A stretch of 64,000 bases of DNA from Nocardiopsis gilva YIM 90087 (GTDB taxonomy: Bacteria; Actinomycetota; Actinomycetes; Streptosporangiales; Streptosporangiaceae), in contig NZ_CP022753.1 in NCBI RefSeq assembly GCF_002263495.1, forward strand, positions 2,976,001 to 3,040,000, given 5' to 3'. Made by a program: the position numbers and the translations under genes. Position 1 is the stretch's first letter, and the number at the start of each line of letters is the position of its first letter. Positions 27,129-35,739 of this stretch are shown piece by piece. The notes beneath the pieces are model-generated. The model worked only from the letters and a program-made list of their open reading frames with translations, did no database searches and was not told the DNA's origin.

Positions 27129-29987
27129 ATGAGTACGCACGCCGCGCGTTACGCCGAATTCCGTCGGCGCCAGGCCGAATCTAGCGGGACGATCGAGGAG
27201 TTCCAGAGGCTTTACGGTTTCGAGTTCGACCCCTTCCAGATCCGCGCCTGCAAGGTGCTGGAGACGGGGCACGGCGTGCTGGTGGCGGCGCCCACCGGGT
27301 CGGGCAAGACCATCGTCGGCGAATTCGCCGTGCACCTCGCGCTGCGCGACGGCGCCAAGTGCTTCTACACCACACCGATCAAGGCCCTGTCCAACCAGAA
27401 GTACACCGACCTGGTGCGCCGCTACGGCCAGGACAGGGTCGGCCTGCTCACCGGCGACAACAGCGTCAACGGCGAAGCACCGATCGTGGTCATGACCACC
27501 GAGGTGCTGCGCAACATGCTCTACGCGGGCTCCCACACCCTCGGCGGGCTCGGGTACGTGGTCATGGACGAGGTGCACTACCTCGCCGACCGCTTCCGCG
27601 GGGCGGTCTGGGAAGAGGTCATCATCCACCTGCCGGAGTCGGTGCAGGTCGCCGCGCTGTCGGCGACGGTCAGCAACGCCGAGGAGTTCGGCGAGTGGAT
27701 GCAGCAGGTGCGCGGCGACACCACGGTGATCGTGGACGAGAAGCGCCCCGTACCGCTGTGGCAGCACGTGATGGCGGGCAAGCGCATCCACGACCTGTTC
27801 GTTCCGATCGAGGACGAGGAGGTGGACGGAGGCGACGACGCCGAGGCGGGTAACGGGCGCAACCGCAAGCGGAAGCGCAAGCGCGACCGCCGCGAGAACG
27901 GCATCCGCAGCGCCGAGGTCGTCTTCAACGGTGAGAAGCAGCGCGTCAACCCGCGGCTCATCCGCCTGGCCCAGGAGGACGACCGGATCACTCAACTCGC
28001 CCACCGGCGCCGCCACCCGCAGAACCGGGCGCGCGGCGGCCCACGGCCGCGGTCCAAGTTCGCTCCGCCGAGCCGCGTCCAGATCATCGACGAGCTGGAC
28101 CGCGAAGGCCTCCTCCCGGCCATCACCTTCATCTTCAGCCGCGCCGGGTGCGACGACGCCGTGCGCCAGTGCATGGCCGCCGGGCTCTGCCTCACCACCG
28201 AGGAGGAAGCCGACGAGATCCGCGAGTACGCGGAGCGGCAGTGCTCCGAGATCCCGCCCGCCGACCTCGCGGTGCTCGGGTACCACGAGTGGCTGCGCGC
28301 CTTGGCGAACGGCGTGTCCTCCCACCACGCGGGCCTGCTGCCCACGTTCAAGGAGGTCGTGGAGACCCTGTTCGCGCGGGGGCTCATCCGCGCCGTGTTC
28401 GCCACGGAGACCCTGGCGCTGGGCATCAACATGCCGGCGCGCACCGTGGTCATCGAGAAGCTGGACAAGTGGAACGGCGAGACGCACGCGGCGCTCACAC
28501 CGGGGGAGTACACCCAGCTCACCGGGCGGGCCGGGCGGCGTGGCATCGACGTCGAGGGCCACGCGGTGGTGATCTGGCAGCCCGGCACCGACCCAGAGTC
28601 GGTCGCGGGTCTGGCCAGCACGCGTACCTACCCGCTGAACTCCAGCTTCCAGCCGTCCTACAACATGGCCGTCAACCTCGTCGGCCAGGTGGGCCGTGAG
28701 CGCAGCCGCAACATGCTGGAGGCGTCCTTCGCCCAGTTCCAGGCCGACCGTGCCGTCGTGGGGCTGGTCAAGCAGCTGCGCAAGCACGAGGAGGCCCTGG
28801 AGGGATACGCCAAGGCGGCCGAGTGCCACCTGGGCGACTTCATGGAGTACGCGCGGCTGCGCCGGGAGCTGAGCGACCGCGAGGCGCAGGCGTCCAAGGG
28901 GCGCGCGTCGCGGCGCCGCGAGGAGGCCGTCGCCAGCCTGGAGCGGCTGCGGCCCGGCGACATCATCCGCATCCCGGCCGGGCGGCACACCGGGTTCGCC
29001 GTGGTGCTGGACCCCGGCACCCGCAGTGAGGTCCCGGCCCCACTGGTGCTGACCGCCAATCGGCAGGTCAAGCGGGTGAACGCCGCGGACTTCCCGGTGC
29101 CGGTGGAGCCGGCGGGCCGGCTGCGGGTCCCGAGGAACTTCTCCGCGCGCTCCGCGCAGGACCGCCGCGACCTCGCCTCGTCGTTGCGGAACCGGCTCAA
29201 CGAGACCGGTGGGGAGGGGCGCCCGCCCCGAGGCGGCGGACGCGACCGCGACCAGGAGGACCCGGAGATCCACCGGATCCGCCGGGAGATGCGGTCCCAC
29301 CCCTGCCACGGCTGCGCCGAGCGCGAGGACCACGCCCGCTGGGCCGAGCGCTACTTCCGCCTGGTCAAGGAGACCGACGGGCTGCGCCGCCGCGTGGAGG
29401 GCCGCTCACACGTCATCGCGCGCACCTTCGACCGCGTCTGCGGTGTGCTGCAGGACCTGCACTACCTCGACGGCGACACCGTCACCGAGGAGGGGCGGCG
29501 GCTCGCGCAGGTCTACTCCGAGCTCGACCTGCTGGTAGCCGAGTGCCTCCGCCGCGACCTGTGGGAGGAGCTGGACCCGCAGGACCTGGCGACCTGTGTC
29601 GCGTCGCTGGTGTACGAGTCGCGCCGCAACGACGACCCGTTCCCGCGCGTCCCCGACGGCGCTCCGGCGCACGTGTTGGAGGAGATGGAGCGGCTGTGGG
29701 GCGAGCTGCACGACGTCGAGCACCGCCACAAGGTCTCCTTCCTGCGCCGCCCCGACCTGGGTTTCGTGTGGATCACGCACCGCTGGGCACGCGGCGACCG
29801 CCTGGACCGGATCCTGATGGAGGCCGACATGCCGGCGGGCGACTTCGTGCGCACCACCAAGCAGCTGATCGACATGCTCAGCCAGATCGCCGGAGCCGTC
29901 CCGGAGGGCAGCAAGGTGCGCGCCAACGCGCGCAAGGCGATCGACCTCGTCCGGCGCGGCGTGGTGGCGTACTCGTCGGTGGGCTGA
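27129..29987 (+). CDS. Ski2/HelY-type DEVH-box helicase
   Basis: Superfamily 2 helicase of 952 residues, related to mycobacterial HelY and yeast Ski2/Mtr4. Seen: the Q-motif region (FDPFQIRACKVLETG), Walker A VAAPTGSGKT, motif Ia TTPIKALSNQK, DEVH box (VMDEVHYLADRF), motif III LSATVSN, motif VI QLTGRAGRRG, and a long C-terminal DSHCT domain. A basic insert (about residues 245-320, RKRKRKRDRRENG) separates the two RecA lobes. Presumed RNA helicase in RNA processing or decay. The ATG has no Shine-Dalgarno, and TAGGCT ends 8 bases before it, so a leaderless mRNA is possible. Confidence 0.94.
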   Translation: MSTHAARYAEFRRRQAESSGTIEEFQRLYGFEFDPFQIRACKVLETGHGVLVAAPTGSGKTIVGEFAVHLALRDGAKCFYTTPIKALSNQKYTDLVRRYGQDRVGLLTGDNSVNGEAPIVVMTTEVLRNMLYAGSHTLGGLGYVVMDEVHYLADRFRGAVWEEVIIHLPESVQVAALSATVSNAEEFGEWMQQVRGDTTVIVDEKRPVPLWQHVMAGKRIHDLFVPIEDEEVDGGDDAEAGNGRNRKRKRKRDRRENGIRSAEVVFNGEKQRVNPRLIRLAQEDDRITQLAHRRRHPQNRARGGPRPRSKFAPPSRVQIIDELDREGLLPAITFIFSRAGCDDAVRQCMAAGLCLTTEEEADEIREYAERQCSEIPPADLAVLGYHEWLRALANGVSSHHAGLLPTFKEVVETLFARGLIRAVFATETLALGINMPARTVVIEKLDKWNGETHAALTPGEYTQLTGRAGRRGIDVEGHAVVIWQPGTDPESVAGLASTRTYPLNSSFQPSYNMAVNLVGQVGRERSRNMLEASFAQFQADRAVVGLVKQLRKHEEALEGYAKAAECHLGDFMEYARLRRELSDREAQASKGRASRRREEAVASLERLRPGDIIRIPAGRHTGFAVVLDPGTRSEVPAPLVLTANRQVKRVNAADFPVPVEPAGRLRVPRNFSARSAQDRRDLASSLRNRLNETGGEGRPPRGGGRDRDQEDPEIHRIRREMRSHPCHGCAEREDHARWAERYFRLVKETDGLRRRVEGRSHVIARTFDRVCGVLQDLHYLDGDTVTEEGRRLAQVYSELDLLVAECLRRDLWEELDPQDLATCVASLVYESRRNDDPFPRVPDGAPAHVLEEMERLWGELHDVEHRHKVSFLRRPDLGFVWITHRWARGDRLDRILMEADMPAGDFVRTTKQLIDMLSQIAGAVPEGSKVRANARKAIDLVRRGVVAYSSVG

Positions 29988-30035
29988 GCGGGGGTAACCC
30001 CCACCGGGGCCATGGCAGACGATCTCGGCAGGGCG

Positions 30036-30068
30036 CGCCGCGCGTTCGGTTCCATCCGACGCGCGGCG
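30036..30068. terminator. terminator after the helicase gene
   Basis: 10-bp stem CGCCGCGCGT with ACGCGCGGCG (30036-30045 and 30059-30068, 13-base loop with three further pairs), between convergent genes. Confidence 0.65.
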
Positions 30069-30150
30069 TGCACCGCCGAGTTCCGTTCCTCGTGTCGACG
30101 TCGACGAGGCGCATGCCCCCTGACCCGAGGACCGGCGCCGCCGTCGCGGG

Positions 30151-30477
30151 TCAGGCGGTGATTCGCATCAGCTTGATCTGCTCCCCCTCGATGACGAAGG
30201 TGAACGTCGACGGGCCGTTGAATCCGCTGCTGGTCACCTGGGCGGTCACGGCGACCTCGGAGTCGCGCAGCGCCACGTCCTCCACGTCGAGGCGCATGTT
30301 CGCACCGATGAACTCACGGTCGTTCCAGCCGGAGATCTCCTGACGACCCGTGAACTCGCGGCCCCAGTCGTTGACCACCCCGTCGGTGCCGAAGAAGTCG
30401 AGGAACCCCTGGGAATCTCCGCTGTTCACGACGTCGAAGAAGCGGTCCAGGGGCGCGGGCAGTGTGGCGGTGGACAT
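30151..30477 (-). CDS. SnoaL/NTF2-like small protein
   Basis: A 108-residue protein with the NTF2-fold pattern: an N-terminal helix (APLDRFFDVVNSGDSQGFLDFF), a DGVVNDWGREFTG turn with the acidic residue often placed in the pocket, then strands ending FTFVIEGEQIKLMRI. Start set at MSTATLPAP because GAGAGGATAGAGC precedes it; the longer frame is Arg/Pro-rich. Probably binds or turns over a small molecule; the specific function is unknown. It lies 140 bp beyond the GH13 gene on the same strand. Confidence 0.78.
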   Translation of the reverse strand: MSTATLPAPLDRFFDVVNSGDSQGFLDFFGTDGVVNDWGREFTGRQEISGWNDREFIGANMRLDVEDVALRDSEVAVTAQVTSSGFNGPSTFTFVIEGEQIKLMRITA

Positions 30478-30617
30478 CTCAGCTCTATCCTCTCGGCCGC
30501 GGTTGGGTCCGTGACCAACCTCCCCACCTGCGGCTGTCCGCTCCCTCCACGGACGGCAAACCCCTGGTCCCGACCGCGCAAAAAGCGACCCGGCTGACGG
30601 GGCGGGGGCACGCCTGG

Positions 30618-32279
30618 TCAGCCGGTGCGCAGCCACACCGTGGCGTCGCCCGGAAGTTCGGCCGGGGGGAGATCGGTGCTGGCGACGACCGCCTCACCCG
30701 GTGGCAACGGGACCGGTGTGCTGCCCGTATTGACCACGATCAGGTGGTCGTCGCGGCGGAAGGCAAGGACATAGCCGACGTTGAGATCACGGTCCCAGGT
30801 GAACCGTGTGCCGGGGGAGAGCGCGCGGCGCGCGCGCAGAGCGGCGCGGTACATCTCCAGGGTGGACCCCGGGTCCCCGGTCTGGGCCGCGACGGACAGG
30901 TCGGACCAGTCCTCCGGTTGGGGGAGCCACCCCGCCGTGCGCCCGAAGCCCAGTGAGGGGCCGGACTTCTCCCACGGGATGGGCACCCGGCAGCCGTCGC
31001 GCCCCTTGGCGGTGTGCCTGCTGCGCTCCCACACGGGATCCTGCAGCTGCTCGGGCGACAGGTCAGCGACCTCCGGCAGCCCCAGTTCCTCGCCCTGGTA
31101 GATGTAGGCCGCACCGGGCAGGGCCAGCTGCAGCAGCGCCGCCGCCCGCGCCCGGCGCAGACCCAGGGCGGGATCGGCGGGCGGCGCGGTGCCGTCGCTC
31201 ATCAGCCACGCCGTCGTGTCCGTTCCCGGTGGCAGCCCGAACTTGGAGGCGGGGCGCACGGTGTCGTGGTTGCCCAGCACCCACGTCGGCACGCTCCCGG
31301 CGGCGGTCGCCCCGTCCACGGCCTCGTCGATCACCGCGCGGTAGGCCGCCGCATCCCAGGGACACAGCAGGAAGTCGAAGTCGAACGCCTGGTGCAGCTT
31401 GTCCGGACCCAGGTAGCGCAGCCTCCGATCGGTCGGCAGCCAGATCTCGCCGATGGCGACGCGCGGCGGGGTGAACCCGTCCAGGATCCGCCGCCACTCC
31501 CGGTGGATGTCCCGCACCTCGGGGCGGTCCAGGAACGGGTGGTCGGGGTTGGCGGCCACCTCGTCGGCGTGGCTCGGGACCATGACGACGTCCCGCAGCG
31601 GCTCGTCGAGATCCTTGACCATGGCGTAGGCGACGTCGATCCGGAATCCGTCGACGCCGCGCCGGCACCAGAACCGCAGGATGTCGTCGAACTCGGCGCG
31701 CACCTCGGGGTTGGACCAGTTGAGATCCGGCTGGTCCTGATGGAACAGGTGCAGGTACCACTGCCCGTCGGGCGTCCGCGACCAGGCGGAGCCGCCGAAC
31801 CGCGACGCCCAGTTGCTCGGCGGCTGGTCGCCGTCGGGGCCGAGCCCGTCGCGGAAGACATAGCGGTCACGCTCGGCAGACCCTTTCGGAGCGGCCAAAG
31901 CGGCCTGAAACCAGGGGTGGGCCGAGGACGTGTGGTTCGGCACGATGTCGATGTAGATCCGGATGCCCCGCCCGTGAGCGGCCTCGACGAGGGCGTCGAA
32001 GTCGTCCAGAGACCCGAAGCGCGGGTCGACATCGCGGTAGTCGGCCACGTCATAGCCGCCGTCGGCCATCGGCGAGGGATAGAAGGGGGACAGCCACAGG
32101 GCGTCGACGCCCAGGTCGGCGAGGTGGCCGATCCGCTGGGCAACGCCGATCAGGTCGCCGGTGCCGTTGTCATCGCCATCGGCGAAGCTGCGCGGGTAGA
32201 TCTGGTAGATGACGGCATCGCGCCACCACGCATCGGTCTCAGGGGTGCCTCGGGGAGCGCTCATGCCGGAAGTGATCAC
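30618..32279 (-). CDS. GH13 alpha-glucosidase / oligo-1,6-glucosidase
   Basis: Cytoplasmic glycoside hydrolase of 553 residues without a signal peptide. TIM-barrel GH13 motifs are visible: region I DIVPNHTS, region II DGFRIDVAYAM (nucleophile Asp), region III GEIW (acid/base Glu), region IV VLGNHDTVR (transition-state Asp), plus the family-typical start WWRDAVIYQIYPRSFADGDDNGTGDL. It should release glucose from short alpha-glucosides. The GTG at 32279 has GAGGA five bases upstream; MSAPRG (32264) is an alternative start. Divergent from the GT4 gene. A partner of the sugar ABC transporter 3.5 kb away is plausible. Confidence 0.93.
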   Translation of the reverse strand: MITSGMSAPRGTPETDAWWRDAVIYQIYPRSFADGDDNGTGDLIGVAQRIGHLADLGVDALWLSPFYPSPMADGGYDVADYRDVDPRFGSLDDFDALVEAAHGRGIRIYIDIVPNHTSSAHPWFQAALAAPKGSAERDRYVFRDGLGPDGDQPPSNWASRFGGSAWSRTPDGQWYLHLFHQDQPDLNWSNPEVRAEFDDILRFWCRRGVDGFRIDVAYAMVKDLDEPLRDVVMVPSHADEVAANPDHPFLDRPEVRDIHREWRRILDGFTPPRVAIGEIWLPTDRRLRYLGPDKLHQAFDFDFLLCPWDAAAYRAVIDEAVDGATAAGSVPTWVLGNHDTVRPASKFGLPPGTDTTAWLMSDGTAPPADPALGLRRARAAALLQLALPGAAYIYQGEELGLPEVADLSPEQLQDPVWERSRHTAKGRDGCRVPIPWEKSGPSLGFGRTAGWLPQPEDWSDLSVAAQTGDPGSTLEMYRAALRARRALSPGTRFTWDRDLNVGYVLAFRRDDHLIVVNTGSTPVPLPPGEAVVASTDLPPAELPGDATVWLRTG

Positions 32280-32424
32280 CCGTCCTCACGTCGCGGAAAC
32301 GTCCGTGGGCCAGGTCTTCAGCGGGGATCGCAGCGGGTATCGTCCGGGAGGATTCGCCGTTCCCGTTCACGCGAGTCCGTCTTCTTCCGTACGCTTCCGG
32401 GCCGGAATGTAGGTCTATAGCTCC

Positions 32425-33579
32425 ATGCCACCGCGCACTCTGCTGATCACCAATGACTTCCCGCCACGCCGGGGCGGGATCGAGACCTTCTGCTATGAGC
32501 TGGCGCGGCGCATGCCCGGCGCTGAGGGAGGGGGCGTGGTCGTCTACACGTCGTGCACCGACGGTCTGGAGGAGGCGGAGCGCGACTTCGACCGGCGGCA
32601 GCCGTTCCCGGTGGTTCGCGACAGCTCCCACATGCTGCTGCCCACCCGGCGCGTCGCGCACCGGGCCGCCGGACTGCTGGAGCGGTATGGATGCGAGCGC
32701 GTCCTGATCGGGTCGGCGGCACCGCTGGGGCTGCTCGCGGGCGGACTGCGTGATGCGGGGGCGCGGCGGATCATCGCGATGTCCCACGGCCACGAGGTGT
32801 GGTGGGCCCGCGTCCCCGGCGCTCGCTTGGCACTGCGCCGCATCGGGGAGAAGGTCGATGTGCTGACCTACCTGGGCGACTTCACGCGCGACGAGATCGG
32901 GCGGGCACTGCGGTCGACCGACCGCGAACGCATGGCACGCCTGACGCCGGGCGTCGACCCGAGGGCGTTCACGGCCGGCGGGGACGGCACACCGGTACGA
33001 GAAAAGTACGGCCTGGGAGACGGACCGGTCATCCTGTGCGCCTGCCGACTGGTGCCGCGCAAGGGTGTCGACACCCTGATCCGAGCCATGTCCTGGGTGC
33101 GACGGTGGCTGCCCGACGCACGCCTCGTGGTGGTGGGCCAGGGGCCGGATGAGAGACGCCTACGAGAACTGGCGGCCTGGACAGGAGTCAGTGACGAGGT
33201 CGTGTTCGCGGGAAGCCACGGCCACGACGAAATGCCGTCCTTCTACGCCGCCGCCAACGTCTTCGCCATGCCCTGCCGAACACGCAAAGCAGGCCTGGAA
33301 GCCGAGGGGCTCGGCATCGTCTACCTGGAGGCAGCCGCCAGCGGACTCCCGGCCCTGGTCGGTTCCTCCGGCGGAGCCCCGGACACGGTCCGCCACGGCG
33401 AAACCGGCTTCGTCGTCGACGGCCGCGAACCCCGCTCCGTCGCCAACAAACTCCACCGCCTCCTCAGCGCCCCCGACCAGGCCCAAGCTATGGGCCAACG
33501 GGGCCGAGAGATGGTTGCGAAGGAATGGACGTGGGACCTCACGGCCCAGCGCCTTGAAGAGCTGTTTCGGGCCGCATGA
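32425..33579 (+). CDS. GT4 glycosyltransferase, PimB-like
   Basis: GT-B fold transferase of 384 residues. The N-terminal half begins LLITNDFPPRRGGIETFCYELARR, a pattern typical of PimB'-type GDP-mannose phosphatidylinositol mannosyltransferases. The C-terminal donor domain shows ILCACRLVPRKGVDTLIRAM, the EX7E-like region (GLEAEGLGIVYLEAAASGLP) and GGAPDTVRHGETGFVV. Membrane-associated sugar transfer to a lipid carrier is likely; mannose and PIM1 as substrates are inferred from the motif similarity. No Shine-Dalgarno precedes the ATG, and TAGGTC/TATAGC sequences lie just upstream, so the mRNA may be nearly leaderless. Confidence 0.87.
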   Translation: MPPRTLLITNDFPPRRGGIETFCYELARRMPGAEGGGVVVYTSCTDGLEEAERDFDRRQPFPVVRDSSHMLLPTRRVAHRAAGLLERYGCERVLIGSAAPLGLLAGGLRDAGARRIIAMSHGHEVWWARVPGARLALRRIGEKVDVLTYLGDFTRDEIGRALRSTDRERMARLTPGVDPRAFTAGGDGTPVREKYGLGDGPVILCACRLVPRKGVDTLIRAMSWVRRWLPDARLVVVGQGPDERRLRELAAWTGVSDEVVFAGSHGHDEMPSFYAAANVFAMPCRTRKAGLEAEGLGIVYLEAAASGLPALVGSSGGAPDTVRHGETGFVVDGREPRSVANKLHRLLSAPDQAQAMGQRGREMVAKEWTWDLTAQRLEELFRAA

Positions 33580-33584
33580 TGATG

Positions 33585-33608
33585 TGTACCGTTGGTACCA
33601 TTGGTACA
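33585..33608. promoter_or_regulatory. palindromic operator of the toxin-antitoxin pair
   Basis: Nested palindrome: outer arms TGTACC (33585-33590) and GGTACA (33603-33608) around a perfect TGGTACCA centre (33593-33600). It reaches the first base of the antitoxin ATG, as expected for autorepression by the antitoxin-toxin complex. Confidence 0.7.
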
Positions 33609-33877
33609 TGGCAGAGCAACTTCCCAGCGAATCGATTCGCGATCTACGGGACCACCTGTCCGAAGTCATCGACCGGGTGAACTCCACCGAATCCCCGACG
33701 GTCATCACGCGTCGGGGAAAGGAAGTCGGAGCGATCATCCCCATCGAGGCGCTGCGCCAGTTCCTGCAGTGGGAAGAGGAGCAGCTGAACCGGATCGTGG
33801 ATGAGCGCATGGCCGAGCCGGGCCCCGGTGTGCCACTTGAGGACGTGATCGCAGAGACCCTGGCGAGGTCCGAGTGA
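33608..33877 (+). CDS. YefM/Phd-family antitoxin
   Basis: Antitoxin of 89 residues. The N-terminal Phd/YefM DNA-binding fold is seen in SIRDLRDHLSEVIDRVNSTESPTVITRRGKEVGAIIPIEALRQF, and the C-terminal acidic tail (EEEQLNRIVDERMAEPG to LARSE) should wrap the toxin. The start is the Met directly over the palindrome; the much longer frame is a shadow of the glycosyltransferase gene. The stop overlaps the toxin start by 4 bases (GTGA), so the two are translationally coupled. It probably represses its own operon through the 33585-33608 palindrome. Confidence 0.93.
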   Translation: MAEQLPSESIRDLRDHLSEVIDRVNSTESPTVITRRGKEVGAIIPIEALRQFLQWEEEQLNRIVDERMAEPGPGVPLEDVIAETLARSE

Positions 33878-34143
33878 CCTCCTTCCGCACCAGGTTTCAC
33901 GAGGAGGCTCGGCGCGACCTCCGCAAGATCCCGAAGCGTTTCGCGATGACCATCCTCCGCAAACTCACAAACCTGCAGGAGGATCCTTACGGCTGCAACT
34001 CGACCGCCATGGTGTCACGGCCCGAGCGGCGTCGGCTGAGGGTGGGCGACTATCGCGTGATCTACACGGTCGACAACGGAGAGTTGATCATCTGGGTGAT
34101 CGAAGTCGGGCATCGATCGGAGATCTACAAACGTCGCTCGTGA
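33874..34143 (+). CDS. RelE/ParE-family toxin
   Basis: Toxin of 89 residues. The RelE-like core is clear: FHEEARRDLRKIPKRFAMTILRKLTNLQEDPYG, RRLRVGDYRVIYTVDNGELIIWVIEVGHRSEIYKR. Basic residues in the RLRVGDYRVIY and HRSEIYKR strands match positions used by RelE for ribosome-dependent mRNA cleavage, which supports RelE rather than ParE, but activity cannot be proven from sequence. GTG start overlapping the antitoxin stop. Confidence 0.92.
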   Translation: MTSFRTRFHEEARRDLRKIPKRFAMTILRKLTNLQEDPYGCNSTAMVSRPERRRLRVGDYRVIYTVDNGELIIWVIEVGHRSEIYKRRS

Positions 34144-34245
34144 GGGTGTGGTCCCGGTCCCGAGTGACCCGGTTGCTCCCTCGTGCCTGGACTCTAGGGC
34201 GCCGCCAGGGTCGGACGTATCGTGAGATAAGGTGCTCTGCGTCAC

Positions 34246-34281
34246 CATATAGTTGGACGACCTACTAACTGTTCGGTCGTC
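34246..34281 (+). promoter_or_regulatory. promoter and operator candidate of the acyl-CoA dehydrogenase gene
   Basis: TATAGT (34246-34251) as a -10 element, followed by an inverted repeat GACGACC (34256-34262) and GGTCGTC (34275-34281) with a 12-base spacer spanning the predicted start site. The layout suits a TetR-type repressor; none is encoded next to it. Confidence 0.4.
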
Positions 34282-34303
34282 TGTGGCGTAGGAGAGGGAA
34301 CGC

Positions 34304-35458
34304 ATGGCCGTGGACCGCACGCTTCCAACGTCGGAGGCAGCAGACCTGCTGGAGCTTGTTCGGGATATCGCGGACAAGGAGCTCTCGGGGCGGGTTGCGG
34401 CCGATGAGGAGAACGCGGCGTTTCCCCGGGATGTCTTCACCCTGCTCGGGCGGGCCGGGCTGCTCGGGCTGCCGTATTCGTCCGAGTACGGCGGTGGCGA
34501 CCAGCCCTATGAGGTGTATCTGCAGGTCGTGGAGGAGCTGGCCAGTGCTTGGCTGGCCGTGGGCCTCGGGTTGAGTGTGCACACCCTGGCCTGCTTTCCC
34601 GTGGCCACTTACGCCACCGAGGATCAGCGGGCCGCGCTCCTTCCTGACCTGCTCGGCGGAGAGCTGCTCGGTGCTTACTGCCTGTCCGAAGCCCACTCCG
34701 GGTCCGACGCGGCGGCGATGTCCACGCGCGCGCAGGGTACCGACTCCGGGTACCGGGTCGACGGTGCAAAGTCGTGGATCACCCACGGTGGGCACGCCGA
34801 CTTCTACACGCTGTTCGCGCGGACCGGCGCCCCCGATTCCGGGGGGAGAGGCATCAGCTGCTTCCACGTCCCCGCGTCCACTCCCGGTGTCTCTGCCGAT
34901 GCGCCAGAGCGGAAGATGGGGATGAGCGCCTCGCCGACCGCCGTCATGCGCTTCGACGGTGCCGAGGTCGGGGCTGATGCGCGCATCGGCGAGGAGGGCC
35001 AGGGGTTCTCCATCGCTCTGGCCGCGCTGGACTCCGGGCGCCTCGGTATCGCCGCCTGCGCGGTGGGGGTCGCCCAGGCCGCGCTCGATGTCGCTGTCGA
35101 CTACGCCCGCGAGCGGCAGCAGTTCGGTCGGCCGATCATCGACTTCCAGGGGCTGAGCTTCATGCTCGCCGACATGGCCACCCAGATCGAGGCCGCCCGT
35201 GAGCTGTACCTCGCCGCGGCCCGTCGGCGCGACGCCGGACGGCCCTACGGCAAGCAGGCGGCGATGGCCAAGCTGTTCGCCACCGACACCGCCATGCGGG
35301 TGACCACCGACGCCGTTCAGGTCCTCGGCGGTTACGGCTACACCCGCGACTTCCCGGTCGAGCGGCTGATGCGGGAGGCCAAGGTGCTGCAGATCGTCGA
35401 GGGCACCAACCAGATCCAGCGGCTGGTGATCGGCCGCCGACTCTCCGAAGGGGAGTGA
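34304..35458 (+). CDS. acyl-CoA dehydrogenase
   Basis: FAD enzyme of 384 residues that introduces an alpha-beta double bond into acyl-CoA. Seen: YCLSEAHSGSDAAAMSTRAQ (FAD contact), KSWITHGGHADFY, the RERQQFGRPIIDFQGLSFMLADM helix, VQVLGGYGYTRDFPVERLMREAKVLQIVEGTNQIQR with the catalytic base Glu in EGTNQ. Acyl-chain specificity cannot be told. Shine-Dalgarno AGGAGAGG precedes the ATG. It is a single gene with its own promoter region; no other beta-oxidation gene is adjacent. Confidence 0.95.
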   Translation: MAVDRTLPTSEAADLLELVRDIADKELSGRVAADEENAAFPRDVFTLLGRAGLLGLPYSSEYGGGDQPYEVYLQVVEELASAWLAVGLGLSVHTLACFPVATYATEDQRAALLPDLLGGELLGAYCLSEAHSGSDAAAMSTRAQGTDSGYRVDGAKSWITHGGHADFYTLFARTGAPDSGGRGISCFHVPASTPGVSADAPERKMGMSASPTAVMRFDGAEVGADARIGEEGQGFSIALAALDSGRLGIAACAVGVAQAALDVAVDYARERQQFGRPIIDFQGLSFMLADMATQIEAARELYLAAARRRDAGRPYGKQAAMAKLFATDTAMRVTTDAVQVLGGYGYTRDFPVERLMREAKVLQIVEGTNQIQRLVIGRRLSEGE

Positions 35459-35560
35459 CGGCGACGCAGCTGTTCGCTGTGTGTTGAAATCATTGCTCTC
35501 CGAGGTCGTCCACGCATTGAACGGATGGCGCATGCGGCGCGGGAAGCACCGCTGTTTCCT

Positions 35561-35575
35561 GGGAACCGGTTGCCC
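35561..35575. promoter_or_regulatory. LacI-type operator candidate upstream of sugar ABC operon
   Basis: CG-centred near-palindrome GGGAACCGGTTGCC (core AACCGGTT perfect, one mismatched pair outside), the style used by LacI-family sugar repressors. It is 165 bases before the transporter operon. No repressor gene lies in the window. Confidence 0.3.
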
Positions 35576-35585
35576 GACACGGATT

Positions 35586-35614
35586 CATAACAGGGGGTTC
35601 CGGCCCCTGTTATG
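35586..35614. terminator. hairpin between acyl-CoA dehydrogenase and ABC operon
   Basis: Perfect 11-bp stem CATAACAGGGG with CCCCTGTTATG (35586-35596 and 35604-35614, 7-base loop). Most likely the acyl-CoA dehydrogenase terminator. Confidence 0.6.
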
Positions 35615-35652
35615 TGTGAACATTCGCTGATACGACATGTTCATGAGTCGGT

Positions 35653-35681
35653 GGGACATACGTCACAGCCACATGTGTCCC
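35653..35681. promoter_or_regulatory. imperfect inverted repeat in the ABC operon promoter region
   Basis: GGGACATACGT at 35653 and ACATGTGTCCC ending at 35681 match at 9 of 11 positions. It lies 30 bases upstream of a CATAGT -10-like hexamer (35714-35719), 60 bases before the first gene. Possible regulator site. Confidence 0.3.
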
Positions 35682-35739
35682 GGTGATCGGACCCGCGCCC
35701 GTCGTGGCGCGCCCATAGTGAGGCCGATGGAGGCGGAAC

